Shown one piece after another: positions 31,088 to 41,492 of a stretch of 64,000 nucleotides of DNA (position 1 is its first letter; every line of letters begins with the position of its first letter). The stretch is from Yponomeuta sedellus (taxonomy: Eukaryota; Arthropoda; Insecta; Lepidoptera; Yponomeutidae). The translations under genes were made by a program, and so were the position numbers. The stretch covers positions 6,144,516 through 6,208,515 of the forward strand of contig OW203734.1 in NCBI GenBank assembly GCA_934045075.1, in the 5' to 3' direction. Below the pieces are notes generated by a model. It saw only the letters and a list, made by a program, of their open reading frames with translations. It did no database searches and was not told where the DNA came from.

Positions 31088-32156
31088 TGACAGAACACTG
31101 TCACGCGAGGTTTTTGTTACGCCGCCGCTCCGTCGCACCGCGTTCATACGATGACGCTCATCAGAAAATGGGGCTAATCGGCCCTGCCCCGCTGCTGCTC
31201 CGCTGCCACGCCGCGCCGCCCTGCGCCGCTAGGCGCTTACTTCAGCGCGCCGCCACGCGGCCGCCGCACTGCGCCGCCACGCGGGCGCCGCCCTGCGCCG
31301 CCAAGCGTTCGCTCCATCGCGCCGCCACGCGGCCGCCGCACCGCGCCGCCCACGGCAGCCGCCGCCACGCGCCACCGCGCTGCCACACGGCGCCCGCGCC
31401 ACCGCGCTGCCACACGGCGCCCGCTCCGCCGCGCTGCCACGCGGCACCCGCGCTGCCACGCGGCGCCCGCTCCACCGCGCTGCCACGCAGCCGCCGCCCC
31501 GCGCCACCGCGCTGCCACGCGGCGCCCGCGCTGCCACGCGGCGCCTGCTCCACCGCGCTGCCACGCGGCCGCCGCCTCGCGCCACCGCGCTGCCACGCGC
31601 CTGCCGCGCCCGACCTTTCGTGCTGCCCGCCCTGCTAAGCCCACGCTGAGTGCCTGCCGCGCCGACGCGGCGCGCGCCCTCTGAGCCACGCCGCTTGTGC
31701 CCGCCGCGCCCGCCGCATCGGCGACGCTCGCACCGCTTGCGCTGCTCGTGCCTGCGCCGACGTTGCGCGCGCCCTTGTGCCACGCTGCTTAAGACCGCGT
31801 CCGCCGCACCGGCGCCGCCGCACGTGCCGCTCGTGCCAGCACTTGCCGCGCCGGCGCCGTTTGTGCCGCGCCGGCAGCACTGGCATCACCTGCACCTACA
31901 CCTCACGCCGCGCCGCGCTGAGTGGCGCCGTCGACGACTGATCCTCCGCCTACGCGCACCCGGCACCCGTTGCTGCGACGTGCGACGCGTCCTGCCTGCC
32001 ATCCGGCCACGCGCGCCCGGATCGATGGCCGGCTGCCACGGGACATCGTGAACCTCGTTTACAACGGACGCGGGGTAACCCTCACTGTATTTCGCTAACT
32101 TTATACTTAGATTATCCTATTTTTAGGTTATTTAGTTAGTGTATTTACCAATCAAA
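31088..32156 (+). repeat. GC-rich repetitive leader between primer site and gag
   Basis: About 31120-32040 is extremely G+C- and CpG-rich, in contrast to every neighbour. Short imperfect repeats dominate: GCTGCCAC occurs about ten times between 31200 and 31600, mostly followed by (G/A)CGGC. Both strands are open for long stretches (174 codons sense, 184 antisense), giving Ala/Arg/Pro-rich products. I treat these as by-products of composition rather than genes. The last 100 bp before gag return to AT-rich sequence. The position suggests a role in packaging, translation or RNA structure, but that is inference. Confidence 0.85.
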
Positions 32157-32966
32157 ATGTTGCCAGTAACGAAATCACTTGACAGTAGTGTGCAGGACGG
32201 TCGGGATAGGTATGAGGGACCGCAGGTTGCCAAGGTGGCATGTAAGCTACCACCATTTTGGTCAGGAAAGCCAACCTCGTGGTTTAGTCAGGCAGAGGCA
32301 TGTTTCGCCTTAGCTGGTATCACAGCGGAGGACACTAAATATAACCACATTGTGGCCAGCCTCACCGAGTCCGTGATAGACGTGGTAGAAGAGGTAGTGA
32401 ACAACCCACCGGCCGAGAACAAGTACACTCATTTAAAGTCAGAGCTAATAAGTAGGCTCTCATTATCTAAGGAAAAAAGATTAGCACAATTGTTAGGGGA
32501 TGAGGAATTGGGTGACCGGAGGCCTACCCAGTTTCTCAGACACCTTCGGACCTTGGCAGGGACTAGCATAGGGGACGACTCCATTGTACGCCAGCTGTGG
32601 CTCCGCCGCCTGCCGGAGCATATCCAGGCCATACTGGCTGCTCAGGCAGACCTACCATTAGATAAGGTGGCCGAGCTTGCAGACCGAATCGCGGAGGTTT
32701 CGCCCTCTACCAGAGTCATCTGCGCGACCACTGCTCCGGACCCTCTTCAGGACCTTGCCCGCCAGGTAAGTGAGCTGACTCGCCAGGTGGCAGCACTGCA
32801 GAGAAGCAGGTCGCGCAACCGATCTCCATCAGCGACTCCAAACCGATCCAGAGGGGCTACACCAACGCGAAATGGATGGTGTTGGTACCACAAACGTTTT
32901 AGAACAAAGGCCACAAAGTGCACTGGTAATTGCAGTTTCACGGAAAACACCCGGAGCAGTCAGTAG
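32157..32966 (+). CDS. gag: Gag (capsid/nucleocapsid) of the CsRn1-like element
   Basis: 269 residues from the first ATG in the frame (32157, context ATCAAAATG). The N-terminal half has the retrotransposon capsid layout: '[21 protein letters not shown]', then 'YNHIVASL', then '[20 protein letters not shown]' and '[13 protein letters not shown]'. A basic Ser/Arg-rich linker follows. The nucleocapsid zinc finger has Cys codons at 32880, 32919 and 32931 and a His codon at 32889, giving CX2HX9CX3C. This CHCC order, rather than CCHC, is reported for the CsRn1 clade. The frame ends at TAG 32964-32966, overlapping the start of the pol frame by about 36 nt. Confidence 0.9.
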   Translation: MLPVTKSLDSSVQDGRDRYEGPQVAKVACKLPPFWSGKPTSWFSQAEACFALAGITAEDTKYNHIVASLTESVIDVVEEVVNNPPAENKYTHLKSELISRLSLSKEKRLAQLLGDEELGDRRPTQFLRHLRTLAGTSIGDDSIVRQLWLRRLPEHIQAILAAQADLPLDKVAELADRIAEVSPSTRVICATTAPDPLQDLARQVSELTRQVAALQRSRSRNRSPSATPNRSRGATPTRNGWCWYHKRFRTKATKCTGNCSFTENTRSSQ

Positions 32967-35900
32967 TGGCGGCTACTGACTGTCTTCCTGCTGGCCGCCG
33001 CATCTTCGTTACCGAACAACGCACTAAACGTCGGTACCTCATTGATACTGGATCGGACCTCTGCTGCGCACCTCGCAGCTGGTTCCCAGGTCGCAAGCAG
33101 TCGCAGGACTATGGCCTAACAGCTGCGAATGGCAGCAGCATTAGAACATATGGTTTGGTTTCCCTACATCTCAATTTAGGTCTTCGACGCGAGTTTGTGT
33201 GGCAGTTTGTCATAGCGGATGTTGACATTGCCATAATTGGCTCAGATTTCTTGGCTCATTACCATCTTCTGCCGGACTGCCGTACCAAGAGGTTAGTGGA
33301 CGCTTCTACTGGACTCTCCTCGCCTGCTACCAGCGCTACAACTGACCAGGCCAGTATTAAGTCCATAATCTCCGGAAACTCGAGTTTCACACAATTGCTA
33401 GCCGAGTTCCCCGATATAACTCGCCCGCACGGCCTCCCAAGAGTGATCAAACATGAGACTGTACACCACATTAATACTACTAGCGGCCCACCCGTCTCCT
33501 GCCGTCCCCGCCGCCTGGCTCCTCAGAAACTTACTGAGGCCAAGAAGGAGTTCGAGGACATGGTGAGTTCCGGGACAGCGAGGCTCTCCAAGAGTTCATG
33601 GTCCTCTCCATTGCATATGGCCCCTAAGAAGGAAGACGCCTGGCGTCCATGCGGCGATTACCGCGCCCTGAATGCCAGGACCATCCCTGACTGCTATCCG
33701 GTACGGCACATTAATGATTTTTCTCACAATTTAGCCGGAGCCACGATATTCAGCACGATAGATTTAGTTAAAGCCTATCATCAAATCCCTGTGAGCGACC
33801 CTGATATTCCCAAAACAGCTATCACAACCCCCTTTGGGCTTTTTGAATTTCCTTTTATGACATTTGGTCTGCGCAATGCCGGCCAGACGTTCCAGAGATT
33901 TATTGATGAGGTTACTCGGGGACTGCAATTCTGTTTTCCTTATGTCGATGACATTTTAGTCTATTCAAAGGACAAAAGTCAACACATAGAGCATCTCCGA
34001 ATTCTTTTTCAACGTTTGCAGGATTATGGGGTCGTAGTAAATCCAGCTAAGTGCATCTTAGGAGCTAGTGAGGTATTATTCTTAGGTTTTCATATCACCG
34101 CAGAAGGTACTCGTCCTCCCCCAGACCGCATAAAAGCCCTTGTAGATTATGCCCCTCCCAAAACTGTTCAAGGCATGCGTCGATTTCTGGGAATGATGAA
34201 CTTTTACCGTCGTTTTATCCCTCACGCTGCTAAGAATCAAGCACCATTGATTAACGCACTCACGGAGCTCCAAGGGAAAGGTGCGAAGCCATTCATATGG
34301 ACACCTGACCTCCTTCAGAGTTTTGCGGCCTGCAAGGAGAGCCTAGCTCAAGCTACCTTGCTGCAGCACCCCGTGCTTGACGCTCCGCTCGGTCTTTTCA
34401 CTGACGCGTCGAGCATCCACATTGGTGCTTGTCTACAACAGTTGGTTAACGGTCAGTACGTCCCTCTAGCTTTCTTCAGCAAGAAGCTTACACCGAAGCA
34501 AATTGAGTGGCCGGCCTACTACCGGGAGCTGCTCGCCGTTTACGAGAGCGTGCAACATTTCCGGCATATACTGCAGGTCCAGCATGCCACGATTTTCACT
34601 GACCACAAACCGCTGCTGTACGCTTTCGTCCAGCGGCGAGAAAAGCTACCCCCTCCACAGCTTAACCAGCTATCCTTTATCAGCCAATTTACCACGGACA
34701 TCAAGTATATAAAAGGTGAGGACAATGTGGTAGCTGATACGATGTCACGTATAGAAGCCATCGCGCTCGAGCAGGACTACGAAGCCCTAGCAAAATCACA
34801 GGAGACTGACACCGAGCTCGCAACACTGACTGGTTCCTCTGGACTGAGCTTGACTAAGGTAAATATTCCAGGAACCAATGTCTATGTCACTTGCGACGTA
34901 TCCTCGGGAAAAGCTCGCCCGTACCTAACTCCCTGGTTTCGCCGTGCGGTGTTCGACAAGTTGCACAACCTGAGTCACCCCGGCGCAAGGGCAACAACCA
35001 AGCTGGTTACCGAGCGGTACGTATGGCCATCAGTTAGGAAGGACTGTAGAGAATGGGCCCGGTCTTGCCTAGCATGTCAACGCAGCAAAGTGTCGAGACA
35101 TATCTCAACGCCGATGGGCAGCTTTAACCAACCATCTGGGCGTTTCATGCAGGTTCATATAGACATTGTAGGTCCCCTACCAGTTAGCAACGAGTTCCGC
35201 TACCTCCTCACTGCCATAGACAGAGCGTCCAGATGGCCGGAAGCATGGCCCATGCGCTCCATCACAGCAGAGGAGGTTGCTGAAACATTCACCCGGGAAT
35301 GGGTCTCTCGGTTCGGCGTCCCCGTGACACTAACTACAGACCAAGGTACGCAGTTTGAGTCGGATCTATTCCGCCGCCTCATGGTCCAGTTTGACACCAA
35401 ACGGGTAAGAACCACTTCATATCATCCTTGTGCCAATGGCATGATAGAGCGCGTGCACCGACAACTTAAAGCGTCCCTTATGTGCCACGAAGGCGCATGG
35501 ACCAAGGCCCTACCTTTGGTACTGCTGGGTATGCGTGCAGCCGTCAAGGAAGACCTGAAAGCCACTGCAGCTGAGATGCTGTATGGCGAACCCATCCGCC
35601 TCCCTGGTGAGCTACTAGTTCAACAAACTAACCCAACCTCCGTCGACAACCCAGCTGATTTCGTCGTACAGCTACGGCGGAAAATGGCTGCCATTCGTCC
35701 GGTACCTGCTGTACATCATACCACAAAAACGCCATTCGTTTTTAAGGAACTGGCCACGGCGACACACATCTTTTTACGCGATGACACCATCCGCCGGTCC
35801 CTGCAACCTCCATACACAGGGCCCTACTCGGTTATAGGGCGTTCCAGAGATGGTAAAACCATTACTATCAGTCTAAAAGGTAAAACAACAGTAGTTAGCG

Positions 35901-36169
35901 TAGACCGTGTTAAGCCAGCGTTCCTGGAACGGACCCCGCAGTCAGGTCATGGGGACCAGCCTCCCCCGCAGCCGGTTTCTGCCAAGCAGTCACTCGTGCC
36001 ACCAACCCAGGTGGGCTCGCCTTTCTTGCAGCCTACCATGGACCCATCCCCGGTCCAGGTAGCGCCGCCTCTACCTGTGGTCCATTCGCCTGTACCGACC
36101 CTACCTGCATTCATTAAACGCACCCGTTCAGGGAGACAGGTTAGGTTTAAAAACATAAAAGATTGGTAA
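32930..36169 (+). CDS. pol: Pol polyprotein: protease, reverse transcriptase, RNase H, integrase
   Basis: An open frame of 1079 codons in the -1 frame relative to gag. It opens right after TAA at 32927-32929 and has no early ATG (the first codon of the open frame is TTG), so expression needs a frameshift from gag or a repaired frame. Numbering from 32930: aspartic protease DTG at 39-41; reverse transcriptase with '[10 protein letters not shown]' and YVDD at 338-341; RNase H with 'LFTDASS' (Asp492) and 'FTDHKPL'; integrase HHCC zinc domain ('LSHPGA' to 'CLACQRSK'). Integrase catalytic Asp745, Asp804 and Glu840 have 35 residues between the last two (DD35E). A GPY-type module ('YTGPYSVI') follows, then a Pro-rich C-terminus. 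No chromodomain or envelope gene is seen. No internal stop or frameshift. Confidence 0.95.
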   Translation: MQFHGKHPEQSVVAATDCLPAGRRIFVTEQRTKRRYLIDTGSDLCCAPRSWFPGRKQSQDYGLTAANGSSIRTYGLVSLHLNLGLRREFVWQFVIADVDIAIIGSDFLAHYHLLPDCRTKRLVDASTGLSSPATSATTDQASIKSIISGNSSFTQLLAEFPDITRPHGLPRVIKHETVHHINTTSGPPVSCRPRRLAPQKLTEAKKEFEDMVSSGTARLSKSSWSSPLHMAPKKEDAWRPCGDYRALNARTIPDCYPVRHINDFSHNLAGATIFSTIDLVKAYHQIPVSDPDIPKTAITTPFGLFEFPFMTFGLRNAGQTFQRFIDEVTRGLQFCFPYVDDILVYSKDKSQHIEHLRILFQRLQDYGVVVNPAKCILGASEVLFLGFHITAEGTRPPPDRIKALVDYAPPKTVQGMRRFLGMMNFYRRFIPHAAKNQAPLINALTELQGKGAKPFIWTPDLLQSFAACKESLAQATLLQHPVLDAPLGLFTDASSIHIGACLQQLVNGQYVPLAFFSKKLTPKQIEWPAYYRELLAVYESVQHFRHILQVQHATIFTDHKPLLYAFVQRREKLPPPQLNQLSFISQFTTDIKYIKGEDNVVADTMSRIEAIALEQDYEALAKSQETDTELATLTGSSGLSLTKVNIPGTNVYVTCDVSSGKARPYLTPWFRRAVFDKLHNLSHPGARATTKLVTERYVWPSVRKDCREWARSCLACQRSKVSRHISTPMGSFNQPSGRFMQVHIDIVGPLPVSNEFRYLLTAIDRASRWPEAWPMRSITAEEVAETFTREWVSRFGVPVTLTTDQGTQFESDLFRRLMVQFDTKRVRTTSYHPCANGMIERVHRQLKASLMCHEGAWTKALPLVLLGMRAAVKEDLKATAAEMLYGEPIRLPGELLVQQTNPTSVDNPADFVVQLRRKMAAIRPVPAVHHTTKTPFVFKELATATHIFLRDDTIRRSLQPPYTGPYSVIGRSRDGKTITISLKGKTTVVSVDRVKPAFLERTPQSGHGDQPPPQPVSAKQSLVPPTQVGSPFLQPTMDPSPVQVAPPLPVVHSPVPTLPAFIKRTRSGRQVRFKNIKDW

Positions 36170-36628
36170 ATACAGTAATTAGGCATCTTGTATTCTTTTC
36201 ATTTCACAAAGGTGTAACACATGTTGTGCAGGAGTATAGTTATGTAAATACTCAAAGGTAAATAAAACAAAGTTTGTATAATTTTGGAACAATATTTAAT
36301 AATTTTGTTTTTGTATCCACAAGAGGTCTTTAATAATAGGCTTGCATATATTAAGTTAGGATATGTTATAGTAAGTTAAACATGTCATGTTGTTTAACTC
36401 CCTACTGTGTCTAAGCAAGGCTGTATGCCTGATTTTGCTGTGTTTAAGGTAATATTAAGCTCGCTACATTATAGTCATACATACCTTTTATGCCATTCTA
36501 AATAATATGTATTGCTATGTTTTCTGTAATATTAAGTTTGCCATATACAGCCAGTATACTTACCACATAAGTCTAGGTAAACATTTGCAATGTAACCTTT
36601 ATAGTATATCCCACTTACCATTCTCCGT
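36170..36628 (+). other. 3' untranslated region of the retrotransposon
   Basis: AT-rich, no ORF of note; runs from the pol stop to the polypurine tract. Confidence 0.75.
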
Positions 36629-36638
36629 AGGGGGGTGG
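36629..36638 (+). promoter_or_regulatory. Polypurine tract
   Basis: AGGGGGGTGG directly before the 3' LTR (one T between), in the expected place for plus-strand priming; one T interrupts the purines. Confidence 0.65.
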
Positions 36639-36639
36639 T

Positions 36640-36933
36640 TGTGGCAACATTGTAATTATCGTTCACTCACGGGCACGATGGATTTCCATCGATTGACCGC
36701 TCACTCATTCAATTCAATCATTCACTCGGTAACTCGGTCAATCGTTCTTCTCTCCGCTACGTCTGTGACAGCAGGACGTGCTCGTGGGATTTTTGGTTAT
36801 AAAGAGACGCTATAACCTCAGGTGAATAGGAAACTGTTTCTGATTGTCATTGTATTTGCTGTTGTGTGCTGGTGTGAAATAAAAGCCTTAATTTTGTAAA
36901 GAGACTGACGTTATTGACGCCGCCATCCTCTAA
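36640..36933 (+). repeat. 3' LTR, 294 bp
   Basis: Reads identical to the 5' LTR; followed by the ATACA target duplication. Confidence 0.96.
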
Positions 36934-36938
36934 ATACA

Positions 36939-37310
36939 TAATTAACATTTTTTTTTACCCTGTCAAATAGCCCATTATAGTCAAGGAGTTAGCAGTGAGT
37001 GTGAATTTAACGAACAGTGTCTAATACATAAAATAATAGTATATGTTCGAAAATATTTTTGTTATCAAACTCCAACTCTGCCTTCACCGATTTTTATGAA
37101 ATTTTTGGTGTTTATTTGGTAGGTGTGAGAATTGGTCGTAGGCTAATAATTAATATAGCAAAACAACATTTGCGGAATCAGCTAGTAAAGACATCAATTA
37201 CGAATGTCGGTAAAACTGTCATGTTTAGTAAGTTTATGCATTGCGCATATATGTAAGTTCATCACATTTTTATGTAGTTATAAATATTTCTCCCTTCTTC
37301 CGCTTATCTT
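36939..37310. other. Unassigned AT-rich spacer
   Basis: A 65-codon plus ORF (37059-37256) shows nothing recognisable. Confidence 0.35.
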
Positions 37311-37440
37311 AGTTTAACCCTCTGCTACGGTTGACTGGAAGAGATCTCTCTAAGATATAAGTTCGCCATTGTAACAATGTTATGTATTTTTTTCTAATTT
37401 CTGGTTTACAGTAAGGAATAGAATTAATACTGTGTAGAAT
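37311..37440 (+). mobile_element. L-d LINE 3' tail
   Basis: 'tgactggaagagatctctct', 'agatataagttcgccattgt' and 'tacagtaaggaatag'. Confidence 0.6.
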
Positions 37441-37544
37441 GAATACCTCTTAATATTTTAATATAATTATTAGCAAGCTGACACACAGGCTTCAGTAATC
37501 CCTGTCGATATGGATACAAATATAAGTGAAGAAAGATAATGAGC

Positions 37545-37925
37545 CGATTTCTGGATTGAGAATTTCACTAAGTAAATGCTTAACATTCTGTCACGCTCGT
37601 TTCTGAGATATTTGAAGAGACAGCACTACAGTTATCCCTTAAGTGGGATAACTGTAGTACTGTCACGGGGAAAATAGTTCCCACGTTAAATTGAAATTTA
37701 TCACCTTGTAATAGAGTCCAAAACCAATAAAAAAATCATACTACCCATGCCTTATTAAGGGTTAACTATTTACTTAGCGAAATCCTCAAGGGGAAAATAG
37801 TTCCCACGTTAAATTGAAATTTATCACCTTGTAATAGAGTCCAAAACCAATAAAACAATCATACTACCCATGCCTTTTTAAGGGTTAACTATTTACTTAG
37901 CGAAATCCTCAATTCAGAAACTGGT
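37545..37925. repeat. Foldback region with a 123-bp tandem duplication
   Basis: Two nearly identical 123-bp units start at 37667 and 37790 ('ggggaaaatagttcccacg'). A perfect 14-bp hairpin precedes them (37625-37638 and 37645-37658). The outer ends (37551-37580 and 37889-37920) are inverted relative to each other ('ctggattgagaatttcacta'). Possibly a foldback transposon with an amplified inner unit; a relative fragment is at 25.29 kb. Confidence 0.75.
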
Positions 37926-38224
37926 CCAATGTGTGCAATTGCCACTGAGTTAAGGCAAGAAAATAGAAAAAAAACCGGCCTTGCTTGAGTCGGACTCGTG
38001 CACCGAGGGATCCGTACAAATTTGTACAAAGAAGAAAGAAAGAAAAACCATTTAGGTATTAGAGCAACAGTTACATAAAACATTAGAATTACTGGCTATT
38101 GAATACATTGAGATACCAAAAAACAAAGTACTTTACAAAACATTAACAAACAACGGTCATGGGGTGTCTCTGCTGCTGCACTTAGCATACTGCCGAGGGT
38201 ATCGTAGCTAGGTACTTAGATTAT

Positions 38225-38268
38225 TAGAGACCCGTGCCCCAGCAGTGGGGACATACAAGGGTTGATAA
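38225..38268 (+). mobile_element. S5 SINE tail scrap
   Basis: 'agagacccgtgccccagcag' to 'catacaagggttgataacg', the last 44 bp of the family. Confidence 0.8.
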
Positions 38269-38298
38269 CGTAACGTAACTTAGATTTTTTTTTAATTA

Positions 38299-38398
38299 AA
38301 ACTTTCGTAAGCACAACACATTGTAGACTTTTAGTCCGGATTTACTTACGGGTGTTGTTATATCGGAAAAGTCCGACCATGTTTCGCTCCGATTCGCA
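38299..38398 (-). repeat. J repeat, copy 1
   Basis: 'actttcgtaagcacaacaca', 'gggtgttgttatatcgga' and 'catgtttcgctccga' occur here and, with the inner part inverted, at 62.81 kb. Confidence 0.75.
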
Positions 38399-38399
38399 G

Positions 38400-38762
38400 A
38401 GCTTAATCATGGTGAGCAGAGACGGAGCTCGCGTCGTCGGTTGCTTGTCTCACACTACGGGCAAGCGCGCGGCGCGCCCGCGCCGAGATAGGTGGGGCGG
38501 GTGCCGACACTGGCTGCGGGGGATTCCCGCTGGCTTGCGCCGCAGCGCCTACTGCTTTCCCGTCGTCATTGCCACTAGGCATGATGGCACAGACACAGCT
38601 CACGACATCTTCGTTCTTGCAGTGTCGATTTCGATATTCACTATCACTGCACTTTCGTAGAACCGGTTTCCAGGCCGGCGGAAGAGCCCATCCATTATAA
38701 ATAGTTATAAATAGTTTAGCAGTCAAGCCTCGCAGTCTTTCTGAGCTTTTCCTGTACTTCAA
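38400..38762 (-). CDS. Unrecognised GC-rich ORF next to J repeat
   Basis: 119 codons on the minus strand (38403-38762) in a local GC island. A run such as 'CAIMPSGNDDGKAVGAAAQ' is followed by an Ala/Pro/Arg-rich segment. The frame stops just before the J repeat. It could be the end of a mobile-element protein or a chance ORF caused by composition; I cannot name a domain. Confidence 0.2.
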
Positions 38763-38857
38763 AGACTATTTTGTCATTGTTCGTACGAGGTAACTTTTGA
38801 TTGCGATACTTTAAAGTTTGATTTCTACACACCTTCAAGGGATTGTATATTTTGATA

Positions 38858-39030
38858 TCGATACCAACCCTTGTGTGTACCCACTGCAGGGGTACTGGTC
38901 TCTTCCTGCATCGCATGAAGGTTAGGCCATACTCCATCACGGGGGCCAAGACCGGGTTGGTGGAGGATTGTAAGACAGTGGCGGGCCTTACAGTTAGAAA
39001 TTATCAAGCCACCCATAAGGCCTCTGGTAT
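38858..39030 (-). mobile_element. S5 SINE, 3' half of a split copy
   Basis: Tail and body in minus orientation ('accaacccttgtgtgtaccc' to 'cctctggtat'). The rest of the same element resumes at 40070. Confidence 0.85.
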
Positions 39031-40069
39031 GGGTGCGCCAAAGTTGATCGAAGATTCCTACCTCGATTATTGTAACTCCGAAAATTTTATTACTTCAATT
39101 TTTCATCCTAACAATCACTATTATTAACTACTCTGTTCCGAATGTTATTAATTCCGAATCATCCAATTTCATAATGTCGGTAACAATAAACATCTATTGT
39201 ACTACTATTTGTTTTCCGATATTTTCTCAAAATAACTGTTTTTTACACTATTATTCGAAATAATATATTTGTTAGAAGAATTGTTTTTATGCTAAAATTT
39301 TACATTATATAGGTCCCTACATTCATTTTGTGAACTAATTATTAGGTCAATGCCGCCACCGAGATCGACATCAGGGCAGTAGGTAGGTTAAGTTAGGTTA
39401 GAACATGTAAAAACAACAAAAAAATACTGTTTTCAGAACGAAACCTTCCTACCTATAAGTCAGAATAGGATACTATTAGGTCAATGACGCTACGGAAATT
39501 AACATCTGGGCAGTAGATAGGTTTGGTTAGGTTAGAACATGTAAAACAACAAAAAACACTATTTTGGAATTAAATATACCAACCAAAAGTCAAATTATGG
39601 TACTGTTAGGTCAGTGTTCCTACTGAAATCAACATCTGGGCAGTAGGTAGGTTAGGTTAGGTTAGAACATGTAAAAACTACAAAAAAACACTAAAACATA
39701 CCAACCAAAAGTCAAATTATAGTACTTTTTGGTCAGTGTTGCTACCGAAATAGACATCTGGGCAAAACAACTGAACAAAGATATCAAAGTCTGTAAATAC
39801 ATACCATACATACATACAAATAAGAATTATAACTTATCGATAATATGAGTAACAATATTATGAAAAACATGTTTATGAATGACAACTTTATGGTAAAAAG
39901 CACTTAGGAGTTTAGATTAGTTTAGTAGTAATATTAGTAATAAAAAAAATCGGAAACCAGAGTGTTATGATCTTCGTCGGTAGTACTACAAATTGTATGA
40001 ACGAAAAAATTAGGAACCAAAATTTTCGGAAGAGTGGAAGTTAGACTTTAGTTGAGCTAATATGGACCC
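39031..40069. mobile_element. 1.04-kb insertion splitting S5, candidate non-autonomous DNA transposon
   Basis: Flanked by a 9-bp direct repeat CTCTGGTAT (39022-39030 and 40070-40078) that occurs once in intact S5 copies (as ctctgacat). Ends read GGGTGC and, complemented, GGGTCC, so only a very short terminal inverted repeat is present. The interior is AT-rich without ORFs and holds the subrepeats listed next. A 9-bp duplication would fit a Mutator-like element; with 8 or 10 bp counted other superfamilies remain possible. Confidence 0.75.
39342..39775. repeat. Tandem subrepeats of about 122-133 bp inside the insertion
   Basis: 'ttaggtcaatgc' or variants starts near 39343, 39476, 39607 and 39729. 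Each unit has 'catctgggcagtaggtaggt' followed by one to three TTAGG-like pentamers and 'agaacatgtaaaa'. Three and a fraction units. Confidence 0.85.
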
Positions 40070-40245
40070 CTCTGGTATAGCTCAACGACTACCATTACAT
40101 GACAGCCGGCTCTAACGTATTAACGTGCCTTATGAAGCTCGGAAAAATGCCACTAGCGGTAGTCACGAGATGGTCATGGTCACCTATTCAGCACCTGGCC
40201 GCGCCTGCTGTTGCTTAACCCAAGTGATTGATTTCAATCACTTTA
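40070..40245 (-). mobile_element. S5 SINE, 5' half of a split copy
   Basis: 'tcaacgactaccattacatg' through 'gccactagcggtagtcacga' to the 5S-like head ('gttgcttaacccaagtgatt'). Continues 38858-39030. Confidence 0.85.
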
Positions 40246-40629
40246 TTCGTAGACTTGAAAGTGCCTATTCTGAAATCTTGGTTGATCTTGCTTCTTGGTC
40301 TAGGAGAATGGATTGTGTTGTTTTGATATTAGAACACAGTTCTTCCTTAACGTCATTCCAAGCACCGTACTAATAATATTGGCTTGGGTTTTTATCACAT
40401 TTGAACAAAACACCCTTATTCACAGCCAGAACAACGTTAACAACAAAATCTCATTACACGACATAAAGATTATTACACAAAAACGGCTGGAGACAGAAGG
40501 TTCGGTTTCGAAAATTTTGCTTGAAACGTCTTTCGGTTGGGTAGTAGGGCGTCATTTGCTAAAACCGCATACAACGAAAGGATATCGATAGTTAGATTGA
40601 TGGACGGTTTAGTGCGGACCTGAGATTTC
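40246..40629. other. Unassigned spacer
   Basis: Plus ORF 40313-40591 (92 codons) has no recognisable feature. Confidence 0.35.
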
Positions 40630-40631
40630 TG

Positions 40632-40800
40632 CACTTACCCCCAGTTTCTCGAACACTAACAATCTGTTAATCTTCCGTAGACAGCTGTCAATTTTTGTCT
40701 GTACGCACTTTGGTCAACTAAGAAAAATATATTATAAAAAAACATTTGACAGCTGTTATCAGTAGATTAACGGGTTGTTAGTATACCACGAACCGGGAGT
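40632..40800. mobile_element. Foldback MITE with roughly 50-bp imperfect arms
   Basis: Left arm 'ccccagtttctcgaacacta' to 'acagctgtcaa' (about 40638-40693) is the diverged reverse complement of about 40744-40797 ('ttgacagctgttatcagtag' to 'acgaaccggg'). The left part is related to 24.21 kb. Confidence 0.7.
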
Positions 40801-40819
40801 TAGCCTCATAGTTGGGCCA

Positions 40820-40950
40820 TTGTACATAGCAAGTGCTGAGGTATGCTTACACTTCAGACGCTAGGGTTTCCTCACGACGTTTTCCTTCACAGTTAGCGAG
40901 TGGTATTGCTACTATAACTTCGCAAATGTACGTAACTTAAAAAACTAAGT
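40820..40950 (+). mobile_element. K repeat fragment
   Basis: 'ctcacgacgttttccttcac', 'gcgagtggtattgctactat', 'cgcaaatgtacgtaa'. Confidence 0.7.
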
Positions 40951-41129
40951 CATTGAGACATCGAACCCTCGAGGGCTTTAACTCTGTAACTATATGCCGT
41001 GTCCATTTATACGTTTTTGAGTAGACCAAAGCAGCCGTTACTCAGATCTACTAGAGTCGAACTATTAGATGACGCGAGTGTCCCGTAAAACATTGGGAAG
41101 TTTAAGCTCGATATTGACGCTTACTAGTA

Positions 41130-41290
41130 GTCACAGGCCTTCTTTTAGAGGGAGAGAGAATATGGGCTTAATTTCCACGCGTGCCCACCGCGGTTTGGCA
41201 ATTTCAAGCCTCAGCGTGGTAACAAATATGTTTATTTCACGCGGTATGTATGCATCACGATGTTTTCCTTCACAGTTAGCGTATTGCGGT
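41130..41290 (+). mobile_element. K repeat fragment
   Basis: 'cacaggccttcttttagagg', 'cttaatttccacgcgtgccc', 'atcacgatgttttccttcac'. Confidence 0.65.
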
Positions 41291-41394
41291 TGACTGGTAG
41301 AAAATGCTTATGCCATTAAGTTCACCGCATTGTACGGTTTTATTGTTAAAATTAACAATTACGTACAGGCAATAAAAGTATAGACGTTAAGTAG

Positions 41395-41492
41395 GACTTG
41401 GCCCCCGTGGTGGAGTATGGCCTAACCTTCCTGCGATGCAGGAAGAGACCCGTGCCCCAGCAGCGGGGACATACAAGGGTTGATATCGATCG
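41395..41492 (+). mobile_element. S5 SINE tail fragment
   Basis: 'acttggcccccgtggtggag' to 'acaagggttgatatcg'. Confidence 0.85.

Larger units (their letters stand above)
30782..36933 (+). mobile_element. Complete CsRn1-clade Ty3/gypsy LTR retrotransposon
   Basis: 6.15 kb flanked by a 5-bp target duplication ATACA (30777-30781 and 36934-36938). The two 294-bp LTRs read identical throughout. Order: LTR, tRNA-Trp-type primer site, GC-rich leader, gag, pol (protease, RT, RNase H, integrase), 3' region, polypurine tract, LTR. The tRNA-Trp primer and a CX2HX9CX3C Gag zinc finger are features described for the CsRn1 clade. Identical LTRs mean a recent insertion. Integrase catalytic residues and the YVDD of the reverse transcriptase are intact, so the family could be active. 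Confidence 0.95.

Noticed and set aside
31114..31895. Ala/Arg/Pro-rich ORFs (sense 174 codons, antisense up to 184) in the retrotransposon leader
   Set aside because: GC-rich repeats lack stop codons in any frame; the frames carry no domain and lie upstream of a normal gag start.
31120..32040. Bacterial contamination (high GC)
   Set aside because: It lies inside one retrotransposon between its primer site and gag, with AT-rich element sequence on both sides.
34082..35415. Short ORFs on both strands inside pol
   Set aside because: Shadows of the long pol frame, which carries all conserved motifs.
39370..39680. Telomeric (TTAGG)n tract
   Set aside because: Only one to three pentamers per unit, embedded in a 130-bp subrepeat.
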